This document shows positions 9,434-19,424 of a stretch of DNA of 64,000 bases, piece after piece. The stretch is from assembly GCA_015062685.1 (NCBI GenBank), contig SUUE01000001.1, forward strand, positions 85,704-149,703. Reading direction: 5' to 3'. The translations under genes and the position numbers were made by a program. Numbering within the stretch: the first letter of the stretch is position 1; the number at the start of each line of letters is the position of its first letter. The notes under the pieces were generated by a model. That model made no database searches. It had not been told where the DNA came from and worked only from the letters and a program-made list of their open reading frames with translations. The stretch comes from Coriobacteriaceae bacterium (GTDB taxonomy: Bacteria; Actinomycetota; Coriobacteriia; Coriobacteriales; Eggerthellaceae).

Positions 9434-10291
9434 ATGGCAGAACAAGATCCTTCGAATTGCAATGGAGTTTGCAGCGGCTGCAGTTCGGCTAGCTGCGGCG
9501 AGCGGACGGAGCCCAAGAAGCCGACCGCCCGCGCCAACGTCAAGCACGTCATCGGCGTCGTATCCGGCAAGGGCGGCGTCGGCAAGTCCCTCGTGACGAG
9601 CCTCCTGGCCGCCGAGATGGCGCGCAAGGGGTTCAAGGTGGGCATCCTCGACGCCGACATCACGGGCCCTTCGATTCCCAAGACGTTCGGCATCAAGGGG
9701 CGCCTGTCGGCTGACGAGGACGGCATCAACCCCGCGCTCACGGACAGCGGCATCAAGGTCATGTCGCTCAACCTGATGCTCCCGCAGGACGACATGCCCG
9801 TCGCATGGCGCGGCCCCGTCATCACCGGCATCCTCAACCAGTTCTGGAACGAGACCAACTGGGAAGACGTCGACTACATGTTCGTGGACATGCCCCCGGG
9901 AACGTCCGACGTGTTCCTGACGGTCATGCAGTCGTTCCCGCTCGACGGCATCGTTTCGGTGTCGGCTCCGCAGGAGCTCGTCGCCATGATCGTGGGAAAG
10001 GCCGTTAACCTCGCACACGACATGAACGTGTCGGTGCTCGGCCTGGTGGAGAACATGGCGTACTTCAAGTGCGACGAGTGCGGCAAGGAGCACTTCGTGT
10101 TCGGCGAGCCCCAGGGCAAGACCGTCGCCCGCCGCTACCAGATCCCCGCATACGCGACGCTCCCGATGGATCCCGCGTTCGCGCGTCTCTGCGATGCGGG
10201 CAAGGTCGAGGAATACGACGTCGACAAGGCACTCGACCCCATCATCGAGCAGATCGAGGCCGTTGCGGCCCGCAAGGACGCAGCCGAATAG
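9434..10291 (+). CDS. Mrp/NBP35-family ATP-binding protein (iron-sulfur carrier type)
   Basis: N-terminal CNGVCSGCSSASC cluster, GVVSGKGGVGKSLVTSLLA deviant Walker A, YMFVDMPPGTSDVFLT. Confidence 0.93.
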   Translation: MAEQDPSNCNGVCSGCSSASCGERTEPKKPTARANVKHVIGVVSGKGGVGKSLVTSLLAAEMARKGFKVGILDADITGPSIPKTFGIKGRLSADEDGINPALTDSGIKVMSLNLMLPQDDMPVAWRGPVITGILNQFWNETNWEDVDYMFVDMPPGTSDVFLTVMQSFPLDGIVSVSAPQELVAMIVGKAVNLAHDMNVSVLGLVENMAYFKCDECGKEHFVFGEPQGKTVARRYQIPAYATLPMDPAFARLCDAGKVEEYDVDKALDPIIEQIEAVAARKDAAE

Positions 10292-10320
10292 GCCAGGTTG
10301 CAAACAGCACCGAGAACGCG

Positions 10321-10344
10321 AGGGGGCTTCTTCAGAAGCCCCCT
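10321..10344 (+). terminator. Intrinsic terminator downstream of mrp-like gene
   Basis: AGGGGGCTTC ttca GAAGCCCCCT followed by cctgttt. Confidence 0.75.
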
Positions 10345-10431
10345 CCTGTTTGGGCGGCCACAGCGCCCCTTGCAAACGGGGCCCTTGTCGGCCGATAATG
10401 ATTCGGCTAGCTCACGCCGAACGGAGGGCAC

Positions 10432-10962
10432 ATGGCTGATATCGAAACCGTCAACAAAGCGAACACGGGAAACGGAGTCCTTCGCGAGAAGGTCGACGAT
10501 TACAAGAAGTCGCATCCAGAGAGCCTCCCCGAACTCGATTACGCCTTCTTCCTGAGGTCGATCTCCAAAGTCAACGACAGCTCCCCCGTCAAGATCGCAC
10601 GCAACGCGTTCAACGACAAACGCGAGTGGATCCCCGGCACCAAAACCTACAACGTTTCCGGCGTCTTCCTGAGCGAGGACAACAACGTCACGTTCGTCAT
10701 GAGCGGTTCCGAGCACTGCACGACCGCGGACGCCCTCCTCGACGAGCTGGAGAAAATAAACAAGAAGCTCCCGCTCAAGAACGTGCCAATCATGATTCAG
10801 ATAGACCACGAGACGACTGTTCAAGCCACCGACCTCTACGCCCATTCGCTCGTTACGGAAGCATGGGCCGGCATGCCTGCAGACTTCGTGCTCTGCTACA
10901 ACCAGGAGAAGAAGCAGCCGCAACACCAGCAGCCGGCCGCTGATCAGTCAGCGGCCGAATAG
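10432..10962 (+). CDS. Hypothetical protein, 176 aa
   Basis: ATG preceded by ACGGAGGG SD-like sequence; no recognised family; C-terminus overlaps the convergent HD-GYP gene by 19 bp. Confidence 0.7.
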   Translation: MADIETVNKANTGNGVLREKVDDYKKSHPESLPELDYAFFLRSISKVNDSSPVKIARNAFNDKREWIPGTKTYNVSGVFLSEDNNVTFVMSGSEHCTTADALLDELEKINKKLPLKNVPIMIQIDHETTVQATDLYAHSLVTEAWAGMPADFVLCYNQEKKQPQHQQPAADQSAAE

Positions 10963-12638
10963 TAGTTCTCCAGCTTTTCGCGGCAAGCGAGGAACACGGA
11001 GCGCATGTTGGGGTCGAAGTGCGTACCCATGCCCTCTTCCATGATCCTGCTGGCCTCCTCGAAGCTCAGCGGCTTCTTGTAAACGCGCTCGCTCACGAGG
11101 GTGTCGTATACGTCGGCAACGGCCATGATGCGCGCCTCGAGCGGGATCATTTCGCCCACGAGGCCATCGGGGTAGCCCTTTCCGTCCCAACGCTCGTGAT
11201 GATAGCGGGCCACGTTGAAAGCCGTCTTCACGAAGTGCTCTTCCTCCACGCCGTCGAGCAGAATCATGACCATCTCGCCGCTCGTGGCCGAGTGCGTCTT
11301 CATGACTTCGTACTCCTCCTCGGTCAGCTGGGTCGGCTTGTTGAGAATGCTCTCGTCGATGCTGATCTTTCCCAAGTCGTGCATTGGCGCGGCTCGCACG
11401 ATGTCGCGCGCGAGCACGCCGTTGAGCTGGATATGGCCGTTGAGCATGATTTCGTCCACGAGAATCTGGATGATGTCGCTCGTCCTCTTGACGTGGCCGC
11501 CTGTGTTGCCATCGCGGTTCTCGATCATGTTCGCCATGCCGAGAACGATCTTGCGCTGGATCATCTGGATATGCTCGGTCTTTTCCGACACCTCGCGGTT
11601 GAGCATGTCATTGTAGTCGGAGAGGATGTCGAGATTCCGCTGCTCCTGCGTCGCGTCACGCAGCATGATCAGGTAACCCTGGGGAACCCCGTCGCGCCTG
11701 AGGGTGAAATTGGTGACGGCGCCCTCGCATGTCATGGTTCCCGACCGGAACTTCGATGTGGTCACGCCACTTTCCTTGAAGCCGTCGATGAGGCCGTACA
11801 GCGCGCTTGCGACATTGCCATCTTGGGGGAACGGCCTGTCAACGCGCTGCGCCCTCAATTCCGGTAGAAAGTCGTAGCTTTTCTCGTTGCAGCTCAAGAA
11901 CCTGCCGTCCAGCCCAACTGCTACGAAACCGCGCTCGGAACTGCCCTTCCGCTGCTCCGATATGAGGCATGTAATGTCATGGGAGTGGATGCGGTCGTAG
12001 CTTATGGCCAGCAACGCTGACGCGGCCGCGAATACGAACGGGAGCATCGTCATCTCGAGGTTCATGACGCGCTCGCTTGCGTACATGGCTATTCCCAGCG
12101 CGGTCACCGCAGCGAACCCGACCACCGTGCGCCGCGAATACGTGGCCCTATCCGAGCGTATGAGAGCGATCGCGCAGATGGCAAGTATCGCAATGCCCAA
12201 CACGAACGAATACTGGGCGAACCAGAGAGTGTCCCACGTCACAGCCGCCACATGGCCGTTGCCCGCGCTGTATACGCGAATCAAGCCGCCCGACATGTTG
12301 TCCTGAATGAGCAGCCATATAACGAGCAACTGGGCGAACGCCGCTCCGTACAGAACCACCTTCATCCACGGGTGCACCCGGAAGCCAATGTCGCGAAGCA
12401 AGCCGAACAGAATTGCCACGAGCATGATGTTCGTGCCGAGGTTTATGTAATAGAACAGGGATATGAGCGCATCGATAGACAACGCTTGCGCGCTCATCCA
12501 ATAGCCCATGTTCACGACAGGTATCATGACGAGGGCAGTCCAGTACTGGCTGTCGATGTTCTCGTATCCCTTCTGCGCTGTATAGATAGCCGCCAGGGCC
12601 GAGATCAGGAAGCATATCCCGTAGCCAGCTGCGAACAC
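10944..12638 (-). CDS. Membrane HD-GYP c-di-GMP phosphodiesterase-type protein with PAS-like region
   Basis: N-terminal TM segments; GGHVKRTSDIIQIL, APMHDLGKISI, YHHERWDGKGYPDGL. Confidence 0.9.
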   Translation of the reverse strand: MFAAGYGICFLISALAAIYTAQKGYENIDSQYWTALVMIPVVNMGYWMSAQALSIDALISLFYYINLGTNIMLVAILFGLLRDIGFRVHPWMKVVLYGAAFAQLLVIWLLIQDNMSGGLIRVYSAGNGHVAAVTWDTLWFAQYSFVLGIAILAICAIALIRSDRATYSRRTVVGFAAVTALGIAMYASERVMNLEMTMLPFVFAAASALLAISYDRIHSHDITCLISEQRKGSSERGFVAVGLDGRFLSCNEKSYDFLPELRAQRVDRPFPQDGNVASALYGLIDGFKESGVTTSKFRSGTMTCEGAVTNFTLRRDGVPQGYLIMLRDATQEQRNLDILSDYNDMLNREVSEKTEHIQMIQRKIVLGMANMIENRDGNTGGHVKRTSDIIQILVDEIMLNGHIQLNGVLARDIVRAAPMHDLGKISIDESILNKPTQLTEEEYEVMKTHSATSGEMVMILLDGVEEEHFVKTAFNVARYHHERWDGKGYPDGLVGEMIPLEARIMAVADVYDTLVSERVYKKPLSFEEASRIMEEGMGTHFDPNMRSVFLACREKLENYYSAAD

Positions 12639-12716
12639 TTGATTATTCCCTCCATCCTATTCCCGAAACCACGGCGGTCCCAGTTTTGACCGCGGGACAT
12701 CATGACATACCTATCG

Positions 12717-14585
12717 TTAAGAGCGTGCGCCCTCGACCAAGATTTCACCAACAGGCGCCGCATCGACAACGTCCTGCTCGATTTCGAAGTAGCACTCGTG
12801 CCAGCCGTCGTCTGACTGCACTTCCTTGAACTCGGAACCCATGAGCCCGAGGAGCCCGGCGGCGAGGCTCATGCGGACGCGCACGTGCTCGTCCGCATGA
12901 GCGCGCGCTTGCACGGATGCGCCCGACTCGACGGCGCGCACCGACACGAGAAGGTGCGCCTTGTCGCCCATGCCCTTGCCAAACACGGAGAGCTTCACGC
13001 TGCCCTCCTCGATGGCATCGGCCTGGCTTGCAACGACCGCGTACATGACCTCCTCGAGCCTCTTGGCATCGCCATGGAGCCCGCGCGGCAGCTCGGTTTC
13101 AACGTCCATCTGGAATGAAATGCCCCGCTCGGCGGCCATTGTCCTCGCGCGCTCGGCGATGCCCTCGATCAGGTCCTTAAGAGAATAATCAACCGGCAAG
13201 AGGGACATCCCGCCAGTTTCCAGCTTCGAGTAGTCGAGCATGCCGCCAACGAAAGCAAGCAGGTCTTCGCCCTCGCTGCACAGCCCCTGCGCAAGCTCGC
13301 GCACACCCTCCTCGCCGCTCTCGGCGGCTATGCGCTTCCCTGTCTCAACCATGGACGCAAGCGGTTCGCGCACTTCCTGCGATACGTCGACCATGAACGC
13401 GTAGCGGGCCTTGGCCTCGGTTTCCGCGCGGTTCACCTGCTCCTCGATCCGATCGAGCTCGCTCTTCTCCTCGTTGATGTCCTGGACGGTGCATATGATC
13501 GTCTTCGGTAGCTGTCCCCCAACCCGGTCCATCGCGAAGAAGCGCATGCTGCTCCAGCCGTAGGTCTTGCTTATAAACTCGCACACGATGCTGTCGCGCT
13601 CGGCCATCCTAGCGGCGAGCGTATCCAAGTCGGCGAATTCAGAGATGACGTCTGCATAGGCGCTGTCGGCGTCCTCGATGATCCTTCCCAAGAACTCCCT
13701 CGCACCCGCGCGCCAGGGACGCGAATGCTCGTCCCGGCCCTTCGCGGATATCGGCGTCATATCGCCCGACGACAGGTCGACGAGGTAAATTGCCTCGTAC
13801 ATGTCAGAGAGCCAAGAAAGCCCCGACTTCCGAAGCTCCATCTCGTTTTGCGCCCGCTTGTAGGCGATGTCGCTCGCGAAGTATGTGAGCGCGAAAATGA
13901 AGCACATGACGGCCAACACTGCAAACACGAGGAACGTCGGCCCCTGCGTGATCGCCCTATCGTATTTGAACGTAAGCGTGTAATCGGACAAATCGATGGA
14001 ATCCAAGTAGTAGAAGATGACGCCGATCTTCACGCTATCGTTAGCGGCCAGCGGGACTTCCTTGAACTTCTCGTTGGGATAGTAGATGACGTAGTCGCCC
14101 GCCTTAAGGGGTATCAGCATATCTCCGTCGTATAGGTACTCGAGCTTAACGTCGTCGAGCTCGTAGTTTTGGAGGTTCAACCGCTGGACCACTTCTTTGG
14201 CCGTGCCGACGTTCTGGTGTATTTCCACCTCGCCGTTCCAGGACTGGTTGATGAGGCAGTCGCCCTTGATGTTAATCCTGAGAGTCCAGTCTCCGATCGT
14301 GTCGCTGGAAGTGTTGTGCAGCTCGCCGTCTATCGTGGCGCCCGTGATGTCTACGGTCTTGCCGTAGAGGTCGTAATCGCGCTTTTTCCAGGTGCTCGTC
14401 GTGTCCTTGCGGGCATCGAGATCCATATACGACGCGCTCGTGTCGTCGTTGCCGTATACGTGGTACTCGCGCTTGTTGAAAGCGTCAAGGGTAACGAGAT
14501 GCACGACCAGCGAGACTGCGGCCGCGGCGAGCAGAAGCCAGCAGACTTTCTTCAGATCCATCCTGCCGTCGACCATGGTCACCAA
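12717..14585 (-). CDS. Membrane sensor with degenerate histidine kinase region (pseudokinase-like)
   Basis: Two TM segments, extracytoplasmic beta-rich domain, then FMVDVSQEVREPLASM (H-box with Gln in place of His) and poorly conserved HATPase region. Confidence 0.75.
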   Translation of the reverse strand: MVTMVDGRMDLKKVCWLLLAAAAVSLVVHLVTLDAFNKREYHVYGNDDTSASYMDLDARKDTTSTWKKRDYDLYGKTVDITGATIDGELHNTSSDTIGDWTLRINIKGDCLINQSWNGEVEIHQNVGTAKEVVQRLNLQNYELDDVKLEYLYDGDMLIPLKAGDYVIYYPNEKFKEVPLAANDSVKIGVIFYYLDSIDLSDYTLTFKYDRAITQGPTFLVFAVLAVMCFIFALTYFASDIAYKRAQNEMELRKSGLSWLSDMYEAIYLVDLSSGDMTPISAKGRDEHSRPWRAGAREFLGRIIEDADSAYADVISEFADLDTLAARMAERDSIVCEFISKTYGWSSMRFFAMDRVGGQLPKTIICTVQDINEEKSELDRIEEQVNRAETEAKARYAFMVDVSQEVREPLASMVETGKRIAAESGEEGVRELAQGLCSEGEDLLAFVGGMLDYSKLETGGMSLLPVDYSLKDLIEGIAERARTMAAERGISFQMDVETELPRGLHGDAKRLEEVMYAVVASQADAIEEGSVKLSVFGKGMGDKAHLLVSVRAVESGASVQARAHADEHVRVRMSLAAGLLGLMGSEFKEVQSDDGWHECYFEIEQDVVDAAPVGEILVEGARS

Positions 14586-14699
14586 CCCCTAATGCAACCA
14601 TAATGATACCTAATGAAGCGTGGTAACGAGCCAATAAAGTGGTATAACAGTACCTGATTGTAACCGTTATCGATTACAATCGTTAGCAATTGTAGACGG

Positions 14700-16211
14700 A
14701 TGGGCAACGCAACCGCTGCGCCCCCACAAACGGAGGCCATCATAAGCGATCAGCGACATTCCGGAACCGCCCTAGCGAACGACATCCCTGTTCAGCGAAG
14801 GACCGTTGACCTCATCATCGAGGTCATGGATAAGCTCATGCGCGGCGGCGACTACGAAACCACCATGAAAGACGTGCTCGAAACGCTCTCGAGCGTCCTC
14901 CATGCGGATAGGATCTATATCCTCGAGATGCGCAGGCGGCTCGGCAGCCGGTATGTCGAATGGTGCAAAGACGGCGTTCACCCACGCATCGAAGAGCTGT
15001 TCAAGATCAGCGATGGCGCGCTGAGGCGTTTCGTGTTGCGCTTCAAGGACACGAACCTGCTCATGGCCTCATCGCTCGACGAGCTCGGCGTCAAAGACGA
15101 ATTGGAGCTCGGCTACTTCCGCAGCTACGGCGTCGAGAGCATCTTCTCGCTGGCACTCTACGAGAACGGCCGCTTCGTAGGGTGCCTCGCAGCGGACAAC
15201 TATTCCATCGACCCGGGTATCGACCTCAAACGCCTCGTCGATACCATCGGGCCGTGCATGGCCACCGCCATTTCGAACCACCAGCTCCTCGAAGAGCTCG
15301 AATGGTCCGGCACCCACGACTCGCTCACCGGCATCTTGAACAGGCCAGGCATCGACGCCGCGGCTGCCGAACTCGTCGAAAAAGGCCCGGACACCCCGTT
15401 CGCGCTTGCCCTCGTGGACATCGACGATTTCAAGGCGGTCAACGACCTCTACGGGCACGAGGCGGGCGACGAAGCCCTCATCAACCTCGCATTGTCGCTC
15501 GAGGATTCGCTCCCAGAGGGCTCCATCATCGGCCGAAACGGCGGTGACGAAGTGCTCGTCATCCTGATCGGGGATGCCGTCCCGAAGGCGGGCCCGCTTC
15601 TCGGCGCCTTCGCGAGCACGCCCATCGTCTTCACGACGGGCGGCAAGCGAGCGAGCATCACGTGCTCCATCGGCTTCGCCACCTACCCCGACCAAGCGCA
15701 GAGCCTTTCGGAGGTATCACGCCTGGCCGACGCGGCGCTCTACTCTGCGAAGCTCTCCGGAAAGGCACAAGCAGCGCGATACTCCGAGAAGCTCGACTTC
15801 AGCGCGCGCTCGCAGCTCGGGTTCACATCTCGTGACATTGCCGACAACGCGCCATGCGCTGTTGCGGTTTATCGCCCGGACGAAAACGGCACGATCCTCT
15901 TCTGCAACAGCATGGCGGCGGAGATGTGCGGCTGCAAGGACATAGCGGAGTTCCTCGAATATTCGAAGGGGAGCTACCGCAGCATCATCCATCCCGACGA
16001 CGAGCATCTCGTTGAAAGCGAAGCGGCCGAGCGCATAGCGAACAGTGACGACGGCATCTTCTCCGTCGACTTCAGGATCGTCACGAAAGACGGCACGATC
16101 AAGAACGTAGCACAGAACGGTCACTACGTTGAGAACGACGGCATGGAGCCCGTGGTGTACGCCATATTCATCGATTTCGCCGACCACGCGGGACTCGCCG
16201 CCAAGGAATGA
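14700..16211 (+). CDS. GAF-GGDEF-PAS diguanylate cyclase-type protein
   Basis: FALALVDIDDFKAVNDLYGHEAGDEAL...IIGRNGGDEVLVIL (GGDEV); C-terminal PAS-like PCAVAVYRPDENGTILFCNSMAAEMCG. Confidence 0.88.
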   Translation: MGNATAAPPQTEAIISDQRHSGTALANDIPVQRRTVDLIIEVMDKLMRGGDYETTMKDVLETLSSVLHADRIYILEMRRRLGSRYVEWCKDGVHPRIEELFKISDGALRRFVLRFKDTNLLMASSLDELGVKDELELGYFRSYGVESIFSLALYENGRFVGCLAADNYSIDPGIDLKRLVDTIGPCMATAISNHQLLEELEWSGTHDSLTGILNRPGIDAAAAELVEKGPDTPFALALVDIDDFKAVNDLYGHEAGDEALINLALSLEDSLPEGSIIGRNGGDEVLVILIGDAVPKAGPLLGAFASTPIVFTTGGKRASITCSIGFATYPDQAQSLSEVSRLADAALYSAKLSGKAQAARYSEKLDFSARSQLGFTSRDIADNAPCAVAVYRPDENGTILFCNSMAAEMCGCKDIAEFLEYSKGSYRSIIHPDDEHLVESEAAERIANSDDGIFSVDFRIVTKDGTIKNVAQNGHYVENDGMEPVVYAIFIDFADHAGLAAKE

Positions 16212-16223
16212 CGGGAGGCGCTC

Positions 16224-17381
16224 GTGAACGACGGCAACGAAAAGGGTGTCAGCTGGAAGACATGCATGAAGCTCGCGATCACCGCCGTGGCAGTGTTCCT
16301 GATCATCCGTTACTGGGGATCCGTTGAGAGCTTCGTGGGCCTGCTGCTTGGAGGCATGCTCGCGATCTTCGCGGGCCTCGTCATCTCCTACATCGTGAAC
16401 ATCCCCCTGCGCTTCTTCGAGCGCAAGCTGCCGGGACCGACCGGCGATGGCACGCGGAACCGCGCGCTGTCCATCGCGCTGTCCGTCATCTGCGCGGTCG
16501 CGGTGCTCCTGTTCGTGGGAATGCTCGTGATTCCGCACCTGATCGAGGCCATCGTCACGCTCGCGCAGGCGACGCCCGAGGCCATCGACACCATCTCGAA
16601 CAACCAGTTCATAGCATCGCTCATTCCCGCCCAGCTCGTCGCTCAGCTCAAATCCATAGACTGGAACGAGGTTGTGAACAGCATCGTTTCGTGGCTCCAA
16701 TCCGGCGTCGCGAGCTCGCTTCCGCAAATCATGACCATCGTCGGCCAAATCGGCGCCTGGTTCATGGGCGTCATCCTGGCGTTCTGGTTCCTGAGCGAGA
16801 AGGACAAGCTCTCGGCCGGCGTGCATAAGGTCGTGAAAACCTATCTGGGCGAACGCGCCGACGCCGTCTTCGTGAACGCCATCAAGGTGGCCGACAGCAG
16901 TTTCCACGGTTACATCGTGGGCGCGGCGCTCGAGAGCATCATCTTCGGCTCGCTCGTGGCGATAGCGTGCACGCTGGCGGGCATGCCGGACGCGCTCATG
17001 CTCGGCGCGCTCGTGGGCGTCATGTCGCTCATACCCATGATCGGCGCGCTCATCGGCGCGATCTTGGGCGCGATCATCATCCTCGCCACCTCATGGCAGA
17101 AGGCGATCATCTTCCTCGTGGTGTTCTTCATCGTGCAGCAGATCGAGGCTAACGTGTTCTATCCGCGCGTCGTCGGCAGGCAGGTCGGGCTCACCGGCAT
17201 GTGGCCGCTCATCGGTATCACGCTCGGCGTGGCGATCTTCGGGTTCGTCGGCGCTTTCGTCGGCGTGCCGCTCACGGCCACCGTCTTCAGGATCGCGCGG
17301 GCTGACATCAAGCGTCGCGAGGAGCTTCCCGGCGACAGCCCGAGCCCCCTCGAGAAGATTCACCAATCGCTATCGGACTAA
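16224..17381 (+). CDS. AI-2E family permease
   Basis: GTG start with GGGAGG SD; multi-TM; QQIEANVFYPRVVGRQVGLTGMWPLIGITLG family signature. Confidence 0.88.
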   Translation: MNDGNEKGVSWKTCMKLAITAVAVFLIIRYWGSVESFVGLLLGGMLAIFAGLVISYIVNIPLRFFERKLPGPTGDGTRNRALSIALSVICAVAVLLFVGMLVIPHLIEAIVTLAQATPEAIDTISNNQFIASLIPAQLVAQLKSIDWNEVVNSIVSWLQSGVASSLPQIMTIVGQIGAWFMGVILAFWFLSEKDKLSAGVHKVVKTYLGERADAVFVNAIKVADSSFHGYIVGAALESIIFGSLVAIACTLAGMPDALMLGALVGVMSLIPMIGALIGAILGAIIILATSWQKAIIFLVVFFIVQQIEANVFYPRVVGRQVGLTGMWPLIGITLGVAIFGFVGAFVGVPLTATVFRIARADIKRREELPGDSPSPLEKIHQSLSD

Positions 17382-17395
17382 CCCGTACCACGCGG

Positions 17396-18466
17396 CTAGC
17401 GGGCTTTGCAGCTTTCGGATAGGAACGTATCGATCGCGTTGACCAGGTCCGGGTTGGCCTCGTTCGCGCGCTTCGCATCGTAATCCCTCATGAGCTCTGA
17501 TACGACGCTCTCGGGTAACCCCTCCGGGTGCTTCTCCTGAAGGTCCTTGAGCTCTTCGCCCACCTTGTTCAGGTAGTCGTTTGCAGCAACGGAATAGAAG
17601 TACGAGTTGTGCCCATCGCGGCCCTTGTCGTCTATGGCAAGGTACTGCACGTTATTGTTGGTAATCCGGTCGCGCTGCGCGATGATCGAGGATCCGGCGA
17701 ACTCGACCACCTGGTCATTGACACCATGAACGACGAGCACGGGCACGTTCGACTTGTTGATTCCGTCGAGCGCCGTGCGGTCGGCGTCGTTGCCGAACGC
17801 GAGCTTATTGTTCAGCCACATCGTCGGGTACTGCGTTACGGCGAAGGGGCCGAGCTTGCGTGCCGTGAACTCCATGAGCACGTCAACCGGGGAATTGTAG
17901 CCGGACATCGTGACGCACGCGTCGACATCGGGCACGATGTCCAATGCGGCGGCTACGCCATAACCGCCCCAGCTATGGCCCCAGAGCGCGAGCGGCAAAT
18001 CGCCAACCAAACCATTGGAGCGCGCGTACTCGACCGCAGCCGCAACGTCGAGCGGGCTTTGCGCCATGCCCTTCACGTTGTCGCCGTCGCTCGTTCCGCA
18101 CCCTATGGCGTCATAGGCGAACACCGTCCACCCGCGGTCGACCATGGCGCATATCAGCGCAAGGTAATCTGCGTGCTCGGAAGTGATGCCATGCCTGAAC
18201 ACGATGAAGCCCTTCGGGGCTGCGGCCTTGTAGACGTGCCCTCTCAACGTCTTTCCCTGAAACTGGAACTCGACGGGTTCGGCATCGTAGCCCGCGGCGT
18301 AATCCTGCGTGGGCAAGAGTCTCGGGTAGTCGGGCTCGACGCGCGCGAAGGACTCGTCGAGCGCCTGCTTGTCGAAGAAAAACGATGCCACGAAGAACGC
18401 GACGATTATGACGACTGCGGCAATCGCAACGCGTTTGCCGGCCTTTCCGCGCTTGTCCTCTGCCAT
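17396..18466 (-). CDS. Membrane-anchored alpha/beta hydrolase
   Basis: N-terminal TM; GFIVFRHGITSEHADYLAL, LALWGHSWGGYGVAAAL nucleophile elbow. Confidence 0.88.
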   Translation of the reverse strand: MAEDKRGKAGKRVAIAAVVIIVAFFVASFFFDKQALDESFARVEPDYPRLLPTQDYAAGYDAEPVEFQFQGKTLRGHVYKAAAPKGFIVFRHGITSEHADYLALICAMVDRGWTVFAYDAIGCGTSDGDNVKGMAQSPLDVAAAVEYARSNGLVGDLPLALWGHSWGGYGVAAALDIVPDVDACVTMSGYNSPVDVLMEFTARKLGPFAVTQYPTMWLNNKLAFGNDADRTALDGINKSNVPVLVVHGVNDQVVEFAGSSIIAQRDRITNNNVQYLAIDDKGRDGHNSYFYSVAANDYLNKVGEELKDLQEKHPEGLPESVVSELMRDYDAKRANEANPDLVNAIDTFLSESCKAR

Positions 18467-18510
18467 ATGGGGTACCTCCTTTTCGCCTCATCATACCCCA
18501 TGCGACAAAC

Positions 18511-18621
18511 GGGTGAGACAGAGGGGTCAGGGCCCTTTGTCTCATTGAAATAACGCTTGCGCGCATTGCGCCGAAGGTCTTACGCAATGAGACAAAGGGC
18601 CCTGACCCCTCTGTCTCACCC
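18511..18621. repeat. 37-bp perfect inverted repeat (REP/MITE-like)
   Basis: GGGTGAGACAGAGGGGTCAGGGCCCTTTGTCTCATTG (18511-18547) / exact reverse complement at 18585-18621. Confidence 0.92.
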
Positions 18622-18629
18622 ATCGCCAC

Positions 18630-19424
18630 TTAACGTGCCGCAGCGTCGAGCAACGGCTTGAACGGAGTGAGCTTGCCACTCTTGTTGAGCCACATCAGGT
18701 AACCGTACACAGCGTTTACCAGGTAAGCTCCCCACATGACTATCATCACGGGGTCGCCCGCAACGCACCAGAGCACCACGGTAATCGCGTCGACGACGAT
18801 CCAGAAGAACCATTGCTCGGAATAGCGCAGCGCCATGAGGATGGTGGCAAAAATGGACAGCACCGTGCTGGCTCCGTCGAGGAGCGTCATCGCTCCGCCC
18901 ATGCTCTCGAGCACAAAGTGATACCCAACTGTAACCGCAGCTACAATTGCGCACGCCGCGATAAGCTGAGGCACCGTGAGCGCCCTCGCCTTCACTTCCT
19001 TGCCCCCGCGGTCCTCGTCCTTGTGCTTCGTCCACATGGCGTACGCAACGATGTTGGACGGAATGTAGAAGAGCACGTTGAGCATGACCTCGCCGTAGTA
19101 CTGGTTGTGGAAGGAAATGAACGCGTAGCCCACAACGTTCACGAGGCCGAAGATAAACCCGGAGCGCTTGCCCTTGGCGCAGAGCACGACCGAGCAGATT
19201 CCGCAGAACGCCGCGACGAGGTCGACGGCAGCATATCCGACGGACTCGGCGTCGAGGACGGCGCCCCCGCCGCCTATCGCCAAGGCGAAGAAGTACGCGG
19301 AGATGACCGCCACCACCGCTATCATAGCGAGCTCGAACGGGTTGAAACCGGCGACCCGCATCGGGACCTTTGCGGATACCGCGCCTGCAGCCACGGCGTG
19401 TTTCTCGTTATTGAACATTTGCAT
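18630..19424 (-). CDS. pnuC: Nicotinamide riboside/mononucleotide transporter PnuC
   Basis: GFIFGLVNVVGYAFISFHNQYYGEVMLNVLFYIPSNIVAYAMW, typical PnuC; overlaps nadR stop by 17 bp. Confidence 0.9.
   Translation of the reverse strand: MQMFNNEKHAVAAGAVSAKVPMRVAGFNPFELAMIAVVAVISAYFFALAIGGGGAVLDAESVGYAAVDLVAAFCGICSVVLCAKGKRSGFIFGLVNVVGYAFISFHNQYYGEVMLNVLFYIPSNIVAYAMWTKHKDEDRGGKEVKARALTVPQLIAACAIVAAVTVGYHFVLESMGGAMTLLDGASTVLSIFATILMALRYSEQWFFWIVVDAITVVLWCVAGDPVMIVMWGAYLVNAVYGYLMWLNKSGKLTPFKPLLDAAAR

Noticed and set aside
12660-12717. c-di-GMP-I riboswitch upstream of the HD-GYP gene
   Set aside because: A small hairpin (GCGGTC...GACCGC) is present but the conserved GEMM core sequences are not.
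15717-16907. 396-aa minus ORF opposite GAF-GGDEF and AI-2E genes
   Set aside because: Crosses two genes antisense; His/Glu/Arg-rich without motifs.
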